Positions 7,409-18,191 are shown, counted from the stretch's first letter. The stretch is 64,000 bases of DNA from Linyphia triangularis (GCA_963978545.1 OZ021732.1:48246059-48310058), one strand, 5' to 3'. Notes: a model not told the origin generated them from the letters alone. A program made the numbers and translations.

Positions 7409-7481
7409 GGCGCCTGGCTTAGTTGGTCAAAGCGCCTGTCTAGTAAACAGGAGATCACGAGTTCAAATCTCGTCGGTGCCT
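7409..7481 (+). tRNA. tRNA-Thr(AGT), 1-nt deletion
   Basis: Same missing G as at 2156, plus TTCAAAT in the T loop. Heads S, unlike its sister at 2156. Confidence 0.6.
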
Positions 7482-7565
7482 GAATTTCGAATTAAATTTT
7501 TTGATTATATTCTAAATCTATGTTAACAACCACAGCTCCCTATATTGGAAAATAAATATTTCAAA

Positions 7566-7639
7566 GGAGTCGTGGCTTAGCTGGTTAAAGCGCCTGTCTC
7601 GTAAACAGGAGATCACCTGTTCAAATCTTGTCGGTGCCT
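7566..7639 (+). tRNA. tRNA-Thr(CGT)-like
   Basis: TTCAAAT loop; T-stem 3' side CTTGT. Confidence 0.55.
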
Positions 7640-7910
7640 GAATGTTGAAAGCAAAATTTTGCTGAAATTCTGAATGTATGCCTAAATAAATTTACTAAAA
7701 TAAATCTCCTCTTAACTCTACTTTTTAATTATACATAAAGCTTCAATTGATTGGCAACTAAAAGTCATCAACTCACCATGGCTTAGCCGGTTTTAGTGCC
7801 TGTCTAGTAAACAGGTGAGGACTATTTTGAATATCTTCGAATCTGAATGTAATTATTATACTACTAATAAGAATAATAAGTATAATCGATTGGTAACGGG
7901 AAGTTCCCAT

Positions 7911-7984
7911 GGCGCCGTGGCTTAAATGGTCAAAGCGCCTGTCTAGTAAACAGGTGATCACGAGTTCGAATCTCGTCGGTGCCT
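7911..7984 (+). tRNA. tRNA-Thr(AGT), altered A box
   Basis: The A box reads TGGCTTAAATGG (GT of AGTTGG changed to AA). Variable loop TGATC. Heads L (851 bp). Confidence 0.8.
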
Positions 7985-8258
7985 GAATGTCGAAGGAAAT
8001 TTTTTTAATTACATTCTGAAGGTACGTTAACAACCACCGCTTCAATTGCTTGGAACTTAAATGTGTCAAGGGAGCTGGTTAAAGCACTTGTCTAGTAAAC
8101 AGGCGATCACGAGTTAGAATATCGTCGGTAAAAGATTGTCGAACAAGAATATTTGCTTACATTTTAAATGTATTTCAAAATTGATGTAATTAATCTCTTT
8201 TGACCAATATGCATTGAATTTTAATAAGTATACTCGATTGGTATCGGAAAGTTAACAC

Positions 8259-8332
8259 GGCACCGTGGCTTAGTTGGTTAAAGCACCTGTCTTGTAAACA
8301 GGAGATCACGAGTTCGAATCTCGTCGGTACCT
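8259..8332 (+). tRNA. tRNA-Thr(TGT)
   Basis: 3' strand CGGTACC gives a C3-A70 mismatch. Confidence 0.8.
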
Positions 8333-8416
8333 GAATTTCGAAGGAAATTTTTTGATTAAATTCTAAATCTATGTTAACAACCACAGCTCCCTATATTTTA
8401 AAATAAATATTTCAAA

Positions 8417-8490
8417 GGAGTCTTGGCTTAGTTGGTTAAAGCGCCTGTCTCGTAAATAGGAGATCACCTGTTCGAATCTCGTCGGTGCCT
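8417..8490 (+). tRNA. tRNA-Thr(CGT)-like
   Basis: GGAGTCT acceptor, AGTTGG A box, ATAGG anticodon 3' strand. Confidence 0.48.
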
Positions 8491-8761
8491 GAATGTTGAA
8501 AGCAAAATTTTGCTGAAATTCTGAATATATGCCTAAATAAATTTACTAAAATAAATCTCCTATTAACTCTACTTTTTAATTATACATACAGCTCCAATTG
8601 ATTGGCAACTAAAAGTCATCAACTCACCATGGCTTAGCCGGTTTTAGTGCCTGTCTAGTAAACAGGTGAGGACTATTTTGAATATCTTCGAATTTGAATG
8701 TAATTATTATACTACTAATAAGAATAATAAGTATAATCGATTGGTAACGGGAAGTTCCCAT

Positions 8762-8835
8762 GGCGCCGTGGCTTAGTTGGTCAAAGCGCCTGTCTAGTAA
8801 ACAGGAGATCACGAGTTCGAATCTCGTCGGTGCCT
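8762..8835 (+). tRNA. tRNA-Thr(AGT)
   Basis: Consensus; heads L with TGT at 9109. Confidence 0.93.
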
Positions 8836-9108
8836 GAATGTCGAAGGAAATTTTTTGATTATATTCTGAAGGTACGTTAACAACCACCGCTTCAATTGCT
8901 TGGAACTTAAATGTGTCAAGGGAGCTGGTTAAAGCACTTGTCTAGTAAACAGGCGATCACGAGTTAGAATATCGTCGGTAAAAGAATGTCGAACAAGAAT
9001 ATTTGCTTACATTTTAAATGTATTTCAAAATTGATGTAATTAATCTCTTTTGACCAATATGCATTGAATTTTAATAAGTATATTTGATTGGTAGCTGAAA
9101 GTTAACAC

Positions 9109-9182
9109 GGCACCGTGGCTTAGTTGGTTAAAGCACCTGTCTTGTAAACAGGAGATCACGAGTTCGAATCTCGTCGGTGCCT
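9109..9182 (+). tRNA. tRNA-Thr(TGT)
   Basis: Consensus TGT sequence; all stems pair. Confidence 0.93.
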
Positions 9183-9266
9183 GAATTTGGAAGGAAATTT
9201 TTTGATTATCTTCTAAATCTATGTTAACAACCACAGCTCCCTATATTGGAAAATAAATATTTCAAA

Positions 9267-9340
9267 GGAGTCGTGGCTTAGCTGGTTAAAGAGCCTGTCT
9301 CGTAAACAGGAGATCACCTGTTCGAATCTCGTCGGTGCCT
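9267..9340 (+). tRNA. tRNA-Thr(CGT)-like
   Basis: A25 breaks the first D-stem pair; TTCGAAT loop. Confidence 0.52.
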
Positions 9341-9611
9341 GAATGTTGAAAGCAAAATTTTGCTGAAATTCTGAATGTATGCCTAAATAAATTTACTAAA
9401 ATAAATCTCCTCTTAACTCTACTTTTTAATTATACATACAGCTCCAATTGATTGGCAACTAAAAGTCATCAACTCACCATGGCTTAGCCGGTTTTAGTGC
9501 CTGTCTAGTAAACAGGTGAGGACTATTTTGAATATCTTCGAATCTGAATGTAATTATTATACTACTAATAAGAATAATAAGTATAATCGATTGGTAACGG
9601 GAAGTTCCCAT

Positions 9612-9685
9612 GGCGCCGTGGCTTAGTTGGTCAAAGCGCCTGTTTAATAAACAGGAGATCACGAGTTCGAATCTCGTCGGTGCCT
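9612..9685 (+). tRNA. tRNA with AAT (Ile) anticodon in a tRNA-Thr body
   Basis: The anticodon loop is TTAATAA, so positions 34-36 read AAT, the isoleucine anticodon, while the rest is the AGT consensus with all stems paired. G35 is an important threonyl-tRNA synthetase identity base in studied systems, so charging is uncertain. It arises from two C/G-to-T/A changes in the loop (C32 and G35). Heads L. Confidence 0.8.
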
Positions 9686-9956
9686 GAATGTCGAAGGAAA
9701 TTTTTTGATTATATTCTGAAGGTACGTTAACAACCACCGCTTCAATTGCTTGGAACTTAAATGTGTCAAGGGAGCTGGTTAAAGCACTTGTCTAGTAAAC
9801 AGGCGATCACGAGTTAGAATATCGTCGGTAAAAGAATGTCGAACAAGAATATTTGCTTACATTTTAAATGTATTTCAAATGATGTAATTTATCTCTTTTG
9901 ACCAATATGCATTGAATTTTAATAAGTATACTCGATTGGTAGCGGAGAGTTCCCAC

Positions 9957-10030
9957 GGCAATGTGGCTTAGTTGGTTAAAGCACCTGTCTTGTAAACAGG
10001 AGATCACGAGTTCGAATCTCGTCGGTGCCT
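9957..10030 (+). tRNA. tRNA-Thr(TGT), weak acceptor
   Basis: 5' strand GGCAATG gives one mismatch and one wobble with CGGTGCC. Confidence 0.75.
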
Positions 10031-10114
10031 GAATTTCGAAGGAAATTTTTTGATTATATTCTAAATCTATGTTAACAACCACAGCTCCCTATATTGGAAA
10101 ATAAATATTTCAAA

Positions 10115-10188
10115 GGAGTCTTGGCTTAGCTGGTTAAAGCGCCTGTCTCGTAAACAGGAGATCACCTGTTCGAATTTCGTAGGTGCCT
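10115..10188 (+). tRNA. tRNA-Thr(CGT)-like
   Basis: GGAGTCT acceptor, T-stem TTCGT, 3' strand AGGTGCC. Confidence 0.45.
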
Positions 10189-10459
10189 GAATGTTGAAAG
10201 CAAAATTTTGCTGAAATTCTGAATGTATGCCTAAATAAATTTACTAAAATAAATCTCCTCTTAACTCTACTTTTTAATTATACATACAGCTCCAATTGAT
10301 TGGCAACTAAAAGTCATCAACTCACCATGGCTTAGCCGGTTTTAGTGCCTGTCTAGTAAACAGGTGAGAACTATTTTGAATATCTTCGAATCTGAATGTA
10401 ATTATTATACTACTAATAAGAATAATAAGTATAATCGATTGGTAACGGGTAGTTCCCAT

Positions 10460-10533
10460 GGCGCCGTGGCTTAGTTGGTCAAAGCGCCTGTCTAGTAAAC
10501 AGGAGATCACGAGTTCGAATCTCGTCGGTGCCT
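10460..10533 (+). tRNA. tRNA-Thr(AGT)
   Basis: Consensus gene, but its first ~60 nt of 3' flank are of TGT type (GAATTTCGAAGG... CTAAATCTATG) although the unit is long, a sign of gene conversion. Confidence 0.93.
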
Positions 10534-10806
10534 GAATTTCGAAGGAAATTTTTTGATTATATTCTAAATCTATGTTAACAACCACAGCTTCAATTGCTTG
10601 GAACTTAAATGTGTCAAGGGAGCTGGTTAAAGCACTTGTCTAGTAAACAGGCGATCACGAGTTAGAATATCGTCGGTAAAAGAATGTCGAACAAGAATAT
10701 TTGCTTTCATTTTAAATGTATTTCAAAATTGATGTAATTTATCTCTTTTGACCAATATGCATTGAATTTTAATAAGTATACTCGATTGGTAGCGGAAAGT
10801 TAACAC

Positions 10807-10880
10807 GGCACCGTGGCTTAGTTGGTTAAAGCACCTGTCTTGTAAACAGGAGATTACGAGTTCGAATCTCGTCGGTGAAA
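10807..10880 (+). tRNA. tRNA-Thr(TGT), broken 3' end
   Basis: The 3' strand is CGGTGAA with A73, so the two outer acceptor pairs are lost. Confidence 0.65.
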
Positions 10881-10964
10881 TAATTTCGAAGGACATTTTT
10901 TGATTATATTCTAAATCTATGTCAACAACCACAACTCCCTATATTGGAAAATAAATATTTCAAA

Positions 10965-11038
10965 GGTGTCTTGGCTTAGCTGGTTAAAGCGCCTGTCTCG
11001 TAAACAGGAGATCACCTGTTCAAATCTCGTCGGTGCCT
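10965..11038 (+). tRNA. tRNA-Thr(CGT)-like
   Basis: GGTGTCT acceptor, TTCAAAT loop, 3' strand CGGTGCC. Confidence 0.5.
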
Positions 11039-11309
11039 GAATGTTGAAAGCAAAATTTTGCTGAAATTCTGAATGTATGCCTAAATAAATTTACTAAAAT
11101 AAATCTCCTCTTAACTCTACTTTTTAATTATACATACAGCTCCAATTGATTGGCAACTAAAAGTCATCAACTCACCATGGCTTAGCCGGTTTTAGTGCCT
11201 GTCTAGTAAACAGGTGAGAACTATTTTGAATATCTTCGAATCTGAATGTAATTATTATACTACTAATAAGAATAATAAGTATAATCGATTGGTAACGGGA
11301 AGTTCCCAT

Positions 11310-11383
11310 GGCGCCGTGGCTTAGTTGGTCAAAGCGCCTGTCTAGTAAACAGGAGATCACGAGTTCGAATCTCGTCGGTGCCT
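11310..11383 (+). tRNA. tRNA-Thr(AGT)
   Basis: Consensus; heads L with TGT at 11657. Confidence 0.93.
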
Positions 11384-11656
11384 GAATGTCGAAGGAAATT
11401 TTTTGATTATATTCTGAAGGTACGTTAACAACCACAGCTTCAATTGCTTGGAACTTAAATGTGGCAAGGGAGCTGGTTAAAGCACTTGTCTAGTAAACAG
11501 GCGATCACGAGTTAGAATATCGTCGGTAAAAGAATGTCGAACAAGAATATTTGCTTACACTTTAAATGTATTTCAAAATTGATGTAATTTATCTCTTTTG
11601 ACCAATATGCATTGAATTTTAATAAGTATACTCGATTGGTAGCGGAAAATTCCCAC

Positions 11657-11730
11657 GGCACCGTGGCTTAGTTGGTTAAAGCCCCTGTCTTGTAAACAGG
11701 AGATCACGAGTTCGAATCTCGTCGGTGCCT
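11657..11730 (+). tRNA. tRNA-Thr(TGT)
   Basis: C26 replaces A26; stems intact. Confidence 0.88.
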
Positions 11731-11814
11731 GAATTTCGATGGAAATTTTTTGATTATATTCTAAATCTATGTTAATAACCACAGCTCCCTATATTGGAAA
11801 ATAAATATTTCATA

Positions 11815-11888
11815 GGAGTCTTGGCTTAGCTGGTTAAAGCGACTGTCTCGTAAACAGGAGATCACCTGTTCGAATTTCGTCGGTGCCT
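11815..11888 (+). tRNA. tRNA-Thr(CGT)-like, weak stems
   Basis: ACTGT type with GGAGTCT and TTCGT. Confidence 0.42.
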
Positions 11889-12159
11889 GAATGTTGAAAG
11901 CAAAATTTTGCTGAAATTCTGAATGTATGCCTAAATAAATTTACTAAAATAAATCTCCTCTTAACTCTACTTTTTAATTATACATACAGCTCCAATTGAT
12001 TGGCAACTAAAAGTCATCAACTCACCATGGCTTAGCCGGTTTTAGTGCCTGTCTAGTAAACAGGTGAGGACTCTTTTGAATATCTTCGAATCTGAATGTA
12101 ATTATTATACTACTAATAAGAATAATAAGTATAATCGATTGGTAACGGGAAGTTCCCAT

Positions 12160-12233
12160 GGCGCCGTGGCTTAGTTGGTCAAAGCGCCTGTCTAGTAAAC
12201 AGGAGATCACGAGTTCGAATCTCGTCGGTGCCT
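12160..12233 (+). tRNA. tRNA-Thr(AGT)
   Basis: Consensus; heads L, a near copy of the 11310 unit. Confidence 0.93.
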
Positions 12234-12506
12234 GAATGTCGAAGGAAATTTTTTGATTATATTCTGAAGGTACGTTAACAACCACAGCTTCAATTGCTTG
12301 GAACTTAAATGTGGCAAGGGAGCTGGTTAAAGCACTTGTCTAGTAAACAGGCGATCACGAGTTAGAATATCGTCGGTAAAAGAATGTCGAACAAGAATAT
12401 TTGCTTACACTTTAAATGTATTTCAAAATTGATGTAATTTATCTCTTTTGACCAATATGCATTGAATTTTAATAAGTATACTCGATTGGTAGCGGAAAAT
12501 TACCAC

Positions 12507-12580
12507 GGCACCGTGGCTTAGTTGGTTAAAGCCCCTGTCTTGTAAACAGGAGATCACGAGTTCGAATCTCGTCGGTGCCT
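12507..12580 (+). tRNA. tRNA-Thr(TGT)
   Basis: C26 variant as at 11657. Confidence 0.88.
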
Positions 12581-12664
12581 GAATTTCGATGGAAATTTTT
12601 TGATTATATTCTAAATCTATGTTAATAACCACAGCTCCCTATATTGGAAAATAAATATTTCATA

Positions 12665-12738
12665 GGAGTCTTGGCTTAGCTGGTTAAAGCGACTGTCTCG
12701 TAAACAGGAGATCACCTGTTCGAATTTCGTCGGTGCCT
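12665..12738 (+). tRNA. tRNA-Thr(CGT)-like, weak stems
   Basis: ACTGT type, same as 11815. Confidence 0.42.
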
Positions 12739-13009
12739 GAATGTTGAAAGCAAAATTTTGCTGAAATTCTGAATGTATGCCTAAATAAATTTACTAAAAT
12801 AAATCTCCTCTTAACTCTACTTTTTAATTATACATACAGCTCCAATTGATTGGCAACTAAAAGTCATCAACTCACCATGGCTTAGCCGGTTTTAGTGCCT
12901 GTCTAGTAAACAGGTGAGGACTCTTTTGAATATCTTCGAATCTGAATGTAATTATTATACTACTAATAAGAATAATAAGTATAATCGATAGGTAACGGGA
13001 AGTTCCCAT

Positions 13010-13083
13010 GGCGCCGTGGCATAGTTGTTCAAAGCGCCTGTCTAGTAAACAGGAGATCACGAGTTCGAATCTCGTCGGTGCCT
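13010..13083 (+). tRNA. tRNA-Thr(AGT), altered D arm
   Basis: GCATAGTTGTTC: a D-stem mismatch and one lost G of the GG pair. Heads L. Confidence 0.75.
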
Positions 13084-13356
13084 GAATATCGAAGGAAATT
13101 TTTTGATTATATTCTGAAGGTACGTTAACAACCACCGCTTCAATTGCTTGGAACTTAAATGTGTCAAGGGAGCTGGTTAAAGCACTTGTCTAGTAAACAG
13201 GCGATCACGAGTTAGAATATCGTCGGTAAAAGAATGTCGAACAAGAATATTTGCTTACATTTTAAATGTATTTCAAAATTGATGTAATTTATCTCTTTTG
13301 ACAAATATGCATTGAATTTTAATAAGTATACTCGATTGGTAGCGGAAAGTTAACAC

Positions 13357-13430
13357 GGCACCGTGGCTTAGTTGGTTAAGGCACCTGTCTTGTAAACAGG
13401 AGATTACGAGTTCGAATCTCGTCGGTGCCT
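13357..13430 (+). tRNA. tRNA-Thr(TGT)
   Basis: D stem AGGC (U-G wobble) and variable loop AGATT, a sub-type called AGGC below. Confidence 0.87.
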
Positions 13431-13514
13431 GAATTTCGAAGGACATTTTTTGATTATATTCTAAATCTATGTCAACAACCACAACTCCCTATATTGGAAA
13501 ATAAATATTTCAAA

Positions 13515-13588
13515 GGTGTCTTGGCTTAGCTGGTTAAAGCGCCTGTCTCGTAAACAGGAGATCACCTGTTCAAATCTCGTCGGTGCCT
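13515..13588 (+). tRNA. tRNA-Thr(CGT)-like
   Basis: GGTGTCT acceptor; TTCAAAT loop. Confidence 0.5.
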
Positions 13589-13859
13589 GAATGTTGAAAG
13601 CAAAATTTTGCTGAAATTCTGAATGTATGCCTAAATAAATTTACTAAAATAAATCTCCTCTTAACTCTACTTTTTAATTATACATACAGCTCCAATTGAT
13701 TGGCAACTAAAAGTCATCAACTCACCATGGCTTAGCCGGTTTTAGTGCCTGTCTAGTAAACAGGTGAGAACTATTTTGAATATCTTCGAATCTGAATGTA
13801 ATTATTATACTACTAATAAGAATAATAAGTATAATCGATTGGTAACGGGAAGTTCCCAT

Positions 13860-13933
13860 GGCGCCGTGGCTTAGTTGGTCAAAGCGCCTGTCTAGTAAAC
13901 AGGAGATCACGAGTTCGAATCTCGTCGGTGCCT
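13860..13933 (+). tRNA. tRNA-Thr(AGT)
   Basis: Consensus; heads S. Confidence 0.93.
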
Positions 13934-14017
13934 GAATTTCGAATTAAATTTTTTGATTATATTCTAAATCTATGTTAACAACCACAAGTCCCTATATTGG
14001 AAAATAAATATTTCAAA

Positions 14018-14091
14018 GGAGTCGTGGCTTAGCTGGTTAAAGCGCCTGTCTCGTAAACAGGAGATCACCTGTTCAAATCTCGTCGGTGCCT
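14018..14091 (+). tRNA. tRNA-Thr(CGT)-like
   Basis: GGAGTCG, TTCAAAT, CGGTGCC, the commonest form in this region. Confidence 0.58.
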
Positions 14092-14362
14092 GAATGTTGA
14101 AAGCAAAATTTTGCTGAAATTCTGAATGTATGCCTAAATAAATTTACTAAAATAAATCTCCTCTTAACTCTACTTTTTAATTATACATACAGCTCCAATT
14201 GATTGGCAACTAAAAGTCATCAACTCACCATGGCTTAGCCGGTTTTAGTGCCTGTCTAGTAAACAGGTGAGGACTATTTTGAATATCTTTGAATCTGAAT
14301 GTAATTATTATACTACTAATAAGAATAATAAGTATAATCGATTGGTAACGGGAAGTTCCCAT

Positions 14363-14436
14363 GGCGCCGTGGCTTAGTTGGTCAAAGCGCCTGTCTAGTA
14401 AACAGGAGATCACGAGTTAGAATATCCTCGGTAAAA
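14363..14436 (+). pseudogene. Chimera of AGT gene (5') and relic B (3')
   Basis: The 5' part is the consensus AGT gene up to CACGAGTT; the rest is relic B (TTAGAAT T loop, CGGTAAA end). The unit is 702 bp, exactly 148 bp shorter than a long unit, which equals the AGT-to-relic-B distance. This is a clean deletion by recombination between the two modules. The B box and acceptor are lost. Confidence 0.85.
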
Positions 14437-14561
14437 GAATGTCGAACAAGAATATTTGCTTACATTTTAAATGTATTTCAAAATTGATGTAATTTATCTC
14501 TTTTGACCAATATGCATTGAATTTTAATAAGTATACTCGATTGGTAGCGGAAAGTTAACAC

Positions 14562-14635
14562 GGCACCGTGGCTTAGTTGGTTAAAGCACCTGTCTTGTAA
14601 ACAGGAGATCACGAGTTCGAATCTCGTCGGTGCCT
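14562..14635 (+). tRNA. tRNA-Thr(TGT)
   Basis: Consensus TGT, only 199 nt after the start of the chimera. Confidence 0.93.
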
Positions 14636-14719
14636 GAATTTCGAAGTAAATTTTTTGATTATATTCTAAATCTATGTTAACAACCACAGCTCCCTATATT
14701 GGAAAAAAAATATTTCAAA

Positions 14720-14793
14720 GGAGTCGTGGCTTAGCTGGTTAAAGCGCCTGTCTCGTAAACAGGAGATCACCTGTTCAAATCTCGTCGGTGCCT
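14720..14793 (+). tRNA. tRNA-Thr(CGT)-like
   Basis: GGAGTCG, TTCAAAT; downstream palindrome altered to TTTTGATG. Confidence 0.57.
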
Positions 14794-15064
14794 GAATGTT
14801 GAAAGCAAAATTTTGATGAAATTCTGAATGTATGCCTAAATAAATTTACTAAAATAAATCTCCTCTTAACTCTACTTTTTAATTATACATACAGCTCCAA
14901 TTGATTGGCAACTAAAAGTCATCAACTCACCATGGCTTAGCCGGTTTTAGTGCCTTTCTAGTAAACAGGTGAGGACTATTTTGAATATCTTCGAATCTGA
15001 ATGTAATTATTATACTACTAATAAGAATAATAAGTATAATCGATTGGTAACGGGAAGTTCCCAT

Positions 15065-15138
15065 GGCGCCGTGGCTTAGTTGGTCAAAGCGCCTGTCTAG
15101 TAAACAGGAGATCACGAGTTCGAATCTCGTCGGTGCCT
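15065..15138 (+). tRNA. tRNA-Thr(AGT)
   Basis: Consensus; heads L. Relic A before it reads CCTTTCTAGT, so its hairpin is broken. Confidence 0.93.
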
Positions 15139-15411
15139 GAATGTCGAAGGAAATTTTTTGATTATATTCTGAAGGTACGTTAACAACCACCGCTTCAATT
15201 GCTTGGAACTTAAATGTGTCAAGGGAGCTGGTTAAAGCACTTGTCTAGTAAACAGGCGATCACGAGTTAGAATATCGTCGGTAAAAGAATGTCGAACAAG
15301 AATATTTGCTTACATTTTAAATGTATTTCAAAATTGATGTAATTTATCTCTTTTGACCAATATGCATTGAATTTTAATAAGTATACTCGATTGGTAGCGG
15401 AAAGTTAACAC

Positions 15412-15485
15412 GGCACCGTGGCTTAGTTGGTTAAGGCACCTGTCTTGTAAACAGGAGATTACGAGTTCGAATCTCGTCGGTGCCT
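15412..15485 (+). tRNA. tRNA-Thr(TGT)
   Basis: AGGC sub-type. Confidence 0.87.
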
Positions 15486-15569
15486 GAATTTCGAAGGACA
15501 TTTTTTGATTATATTCTAAATCTATGTCAACAACCACAACTCCCTATATTGGAAAATAAATATTTCAAA

Positions 15570-15643
15570 GGTGTCTTGGCTTAGCTGGTTAAAGCGCCTG
15601 TCTCGTAAACAGGAGATCACCTGTTCAAATCTCGTCGGTGCCT
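15570..15643 (+). tRNA. tRNA-Thr(CGT)-like
   Basis: GGTGTCT acceptor; TTCAAAT. Confidence 0.5.
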
Positions 15644-15914
15644 GAATGTTGAAAGCAAAATTTTGCTGAAATTCTGAATATATGCCTAAATAAATTTACT
15701 AAAATAAATCTCCTCTTAACTCTACTTTTTAATTATACATACAGCTCCAATTGATTGGCAACTAAAAGTCATCAACTCACCATGGCTTAGCCGGTTTTAG
15801 TGCCTGTCTAGTAAACAGGTGAGAACTATTTTGAATATCTTCGAATCTGAATGTAATTATTATACTACTAATAAGAATAATAAGTATAATCGATTGGTAA
15901 CGGGAAGTTCCCAT

Positions 15915-15988
15915 GGCGCCGTGGCTTAGTTGGTCAAAGCGCCTGTCTAGTAAACAGGAGATCACGAGTTCGAATCTCGTCGGTGCCT
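15915..15988 (+). tRNA. tRNA-Thr(AGT)
   Basis: Consensus; heads S. Confidence 0.93.
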
Positions 15989-16072
15989 GAATTTCGAATT
16001 ACATTTTTTGATTATATTCTAAATCTATGTTAACAACCACAGCTCCCTATATTAGAAAATAAATATTTCAAA

Positions 16073-16146
16073 GGAGTCGTGGCTTAGCTGGTTAAAGCGC
16101 CTGTCTCGTAAACAGGAGATCACCTGTTCAAATCTCGTCATTGCCT
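16073..16146 (+). tRNA. tRNA-Thr(CGT)-like
   Basis: 3' strand CATTGCC adds an acceptor mismatch. Confidence 0.45.
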
Positions 16147-16417
16147 GAATGTTGAAAGCAAAATTTTGCTGAAATTCTGAATGTATGCCTAAATAAATTT
16201 ACTAAAATAAATCTCCTCTTAACTCTACTTTTTAATTATACATACAGCTCCAATTGATTGGCAACTAAAAGTCATCAACTCACCATGGCTTAGCCGGTTT
16301 TAGTGCCTGTCTAGTAAACAGGTGAGGACTATTTTGAATATCTTCGAATCTGAATGTAATTATTATACTACTTATAAGAATAATAAGTATAATCGATTGG
16401 TAACGGGAAGTTCCCAT

Positions 16418-16491
16418 GGCGCCGTGGCTTAGTTGGTCAAAGCGCCTGTCTAGTAAACAGGAGATCACGAGTTCGAATCTCGTCGGTGCCT
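16418..16491 (+). tRNA. tRNA-Thr(AGT)
   Basis: Consensus; heads L and the first 1353-bp composite. Confidence 0.93.
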
Positions 16492-16764
16492 GAATGTCGA
16501 AGGAAATTTTTTGATTATATTCTGAAGGTACGTTAACAACCACCGCTTCAATTGCTTGGAACTTAAATGTGTCAAGGGAGCTGGTTAAAGCACTTGTCTA
16601 GTAAACATGCGATCACGAGTTAGAATATGGCCTGTAAAAGAATGTCGAACAAGAATATTTGCTTACATTTTAAATGTATTTCAAAATTGATGTAATTAAT
16701 CTCTTTTGACCAATATGCATTGAATTTTAATAAGTATACTCGATTGGTAGCGGAAAGTTCCCAT

Positions 16765-16838
16765 GGCACCATGGTTAAGTTGGTTAAAGGACCTCTCTTG
16801 TAAACAGGAGATCACGAGTTCGAATCTCGTCGGTGCCT
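16765..16838 (+). pseudogene. tRNA-Thr(TGT) damaged allele
   Basis: A7 (mismatch with C66), D arm GTTA...AAAGG (pair 10:25 lost), and anticodon strand CCTCT (30:40 mismatch), while the anticodon loop CTTGTAA and T arm are intact. The A box TGGTTAAGTTGG is shifted from consensus. This allele recurs at ten other sites up to 37438. Confidence 0.7.
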
Positions 16839-16922
16839 GAATTTCGAAGGAAATTTTTTGATTATATTCTAAATCTATGTTAACAACCACAGCTCCCTAT
16901 ATTGGAAAATAAATATTTCAAA

Positions 16923-16996
16923 GGAGTCGTGGCTTAGCTGGTTAAAGCGCCTGTCTCGTAAACAGGAGATCACCTGTTCAAATCTCGTCGGTGCCT
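16923..16996 (+). tRNA. tRNA-Thr(CGT)-like
   Basis: GGAGTCG, TTCAAAT, CGGTGCC. Confidence 0.58.
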
Positions 16997-17267
16997 GAAT
17001 GTTGAAAGCAAAATTTTGCTGAAATTCTGAATGTATGCCTAAATAAATTTACTAAAATAAATCTCCTCTTAACTCTACTTTTTAATTATACATAGAGCTC
17101 CAATTGATTGGCAACTAAAAGTCATCAACTCGCCATGGCTTAGCCGGTTTTAGTGCCTGTCTAGTAAACAGGTGAGGACTATTTTGAATATCTTTGAATC
17201 TGAATGTAATTATTATACTACTAATAAGAATAATAAGTATAATCGATTGGTAACGGGAAGTTCCCAT

Positions 17268-17341
17268 GGCGCCGTGGCTTAGTTGGTCAAAGCGCCTGTC
17301 TAGTACACAGGAGATCACGAGTTCGAATCTCGTCGGTGCCT
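17268..17341 (+). tRNA. tRNA-Thr(AGT)
   Basis: C38 replaces A38 (loop CTAGTAC); stems intact. Heads S. Confidence 0.88.
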
Positions 17342-17425
17342 GAATTTCGAATTACAATTTTTGATTATATTCTAAATCTATGTTAACAACCACAGCTCCC
17401 TATATTAGAAAATAAATATTTCAAA

Positions 17426-17499
17426 GGAGTCGTGGCTTAGCTGGTTAAAGCGCCTGTCTCGTAAACAGGAGATCACCTGTTCAAATCTCGTCGGTGCCT
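17426..17499 (+). tRNA. tRNA-Thr(CGT)-like
   Basis: GGAGTCG, TTCAAAT, CGGTGCC. Confidence 0.58.
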
Positions 17500-17770
17500 G
17501 AATGTTGAAAGCAAAATTTTGCTGAAATTCTGAATGTATGCCTAAATAAATTTACTAAAATAAATCTCCTCTTAACTCTACTTTTTAATTATACATACAG
17601 CTCCAATTGATTGGCAACTAAAAGTCATCAACTCACCATGGCTTAGCCGGTTTTAGTGCCTGTCTAGTAAACAGGTGAGGACTATTTTGAATATCTTCGA
17701 ATCTGAATGTAATTATTATACTACTTATAAGAATAATAAGTATAATCGATTGGTAACGGGAAGTTCCCAT

Positions 17771-17844
17771 GGCGCCGTGGCTTAGTTGGTCAAAGCGCCT
17801 GTCTAGTAAACAGGAGATCACGAGTTCGAATCTCGTCGGTGCCT
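17771..17844 (+). tRNA. tRNA-Thr(AGT)
   Basis: Consensus; second 1353-bp composite. Confidence 0.93.
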
Positions 17845-18117
17845 GAATGTCGAAGGAAATTTTTTGATTATATTCTGAAGGTACGTTAACAACCACCGCT
17901 TCAATTGCTTGGAACTTAAATGTGTCAAGGGAGCTGGTTAAAGCACTTGTCTAGTAAACATGCGATCACGAGTTAGAATATGGCCTGTAAAAGAATGTCG
18001 AACAAGAATATTTGCTTACATTTTAAATGTATTTCAAAATTGATGTAATTAATCTCTTTTGACCAATATGCATTGAATTTTAATAAGTATACTCGATTGG
18101 TAGCGGAAAGTTCCCAT

Positions 18118-18191
18118 GGCACCATGGTTAAGTTGGTTAAAGGACCTCTCTTGTAAACAGGAGATCACGAGTTCGAATCTCGTCGGTGCCT
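18118..18191 (+). pseudogene. tRNA-Thr(TGT) damaged allele
   Basis: Same changes as 16765. Confidence 0.7.
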
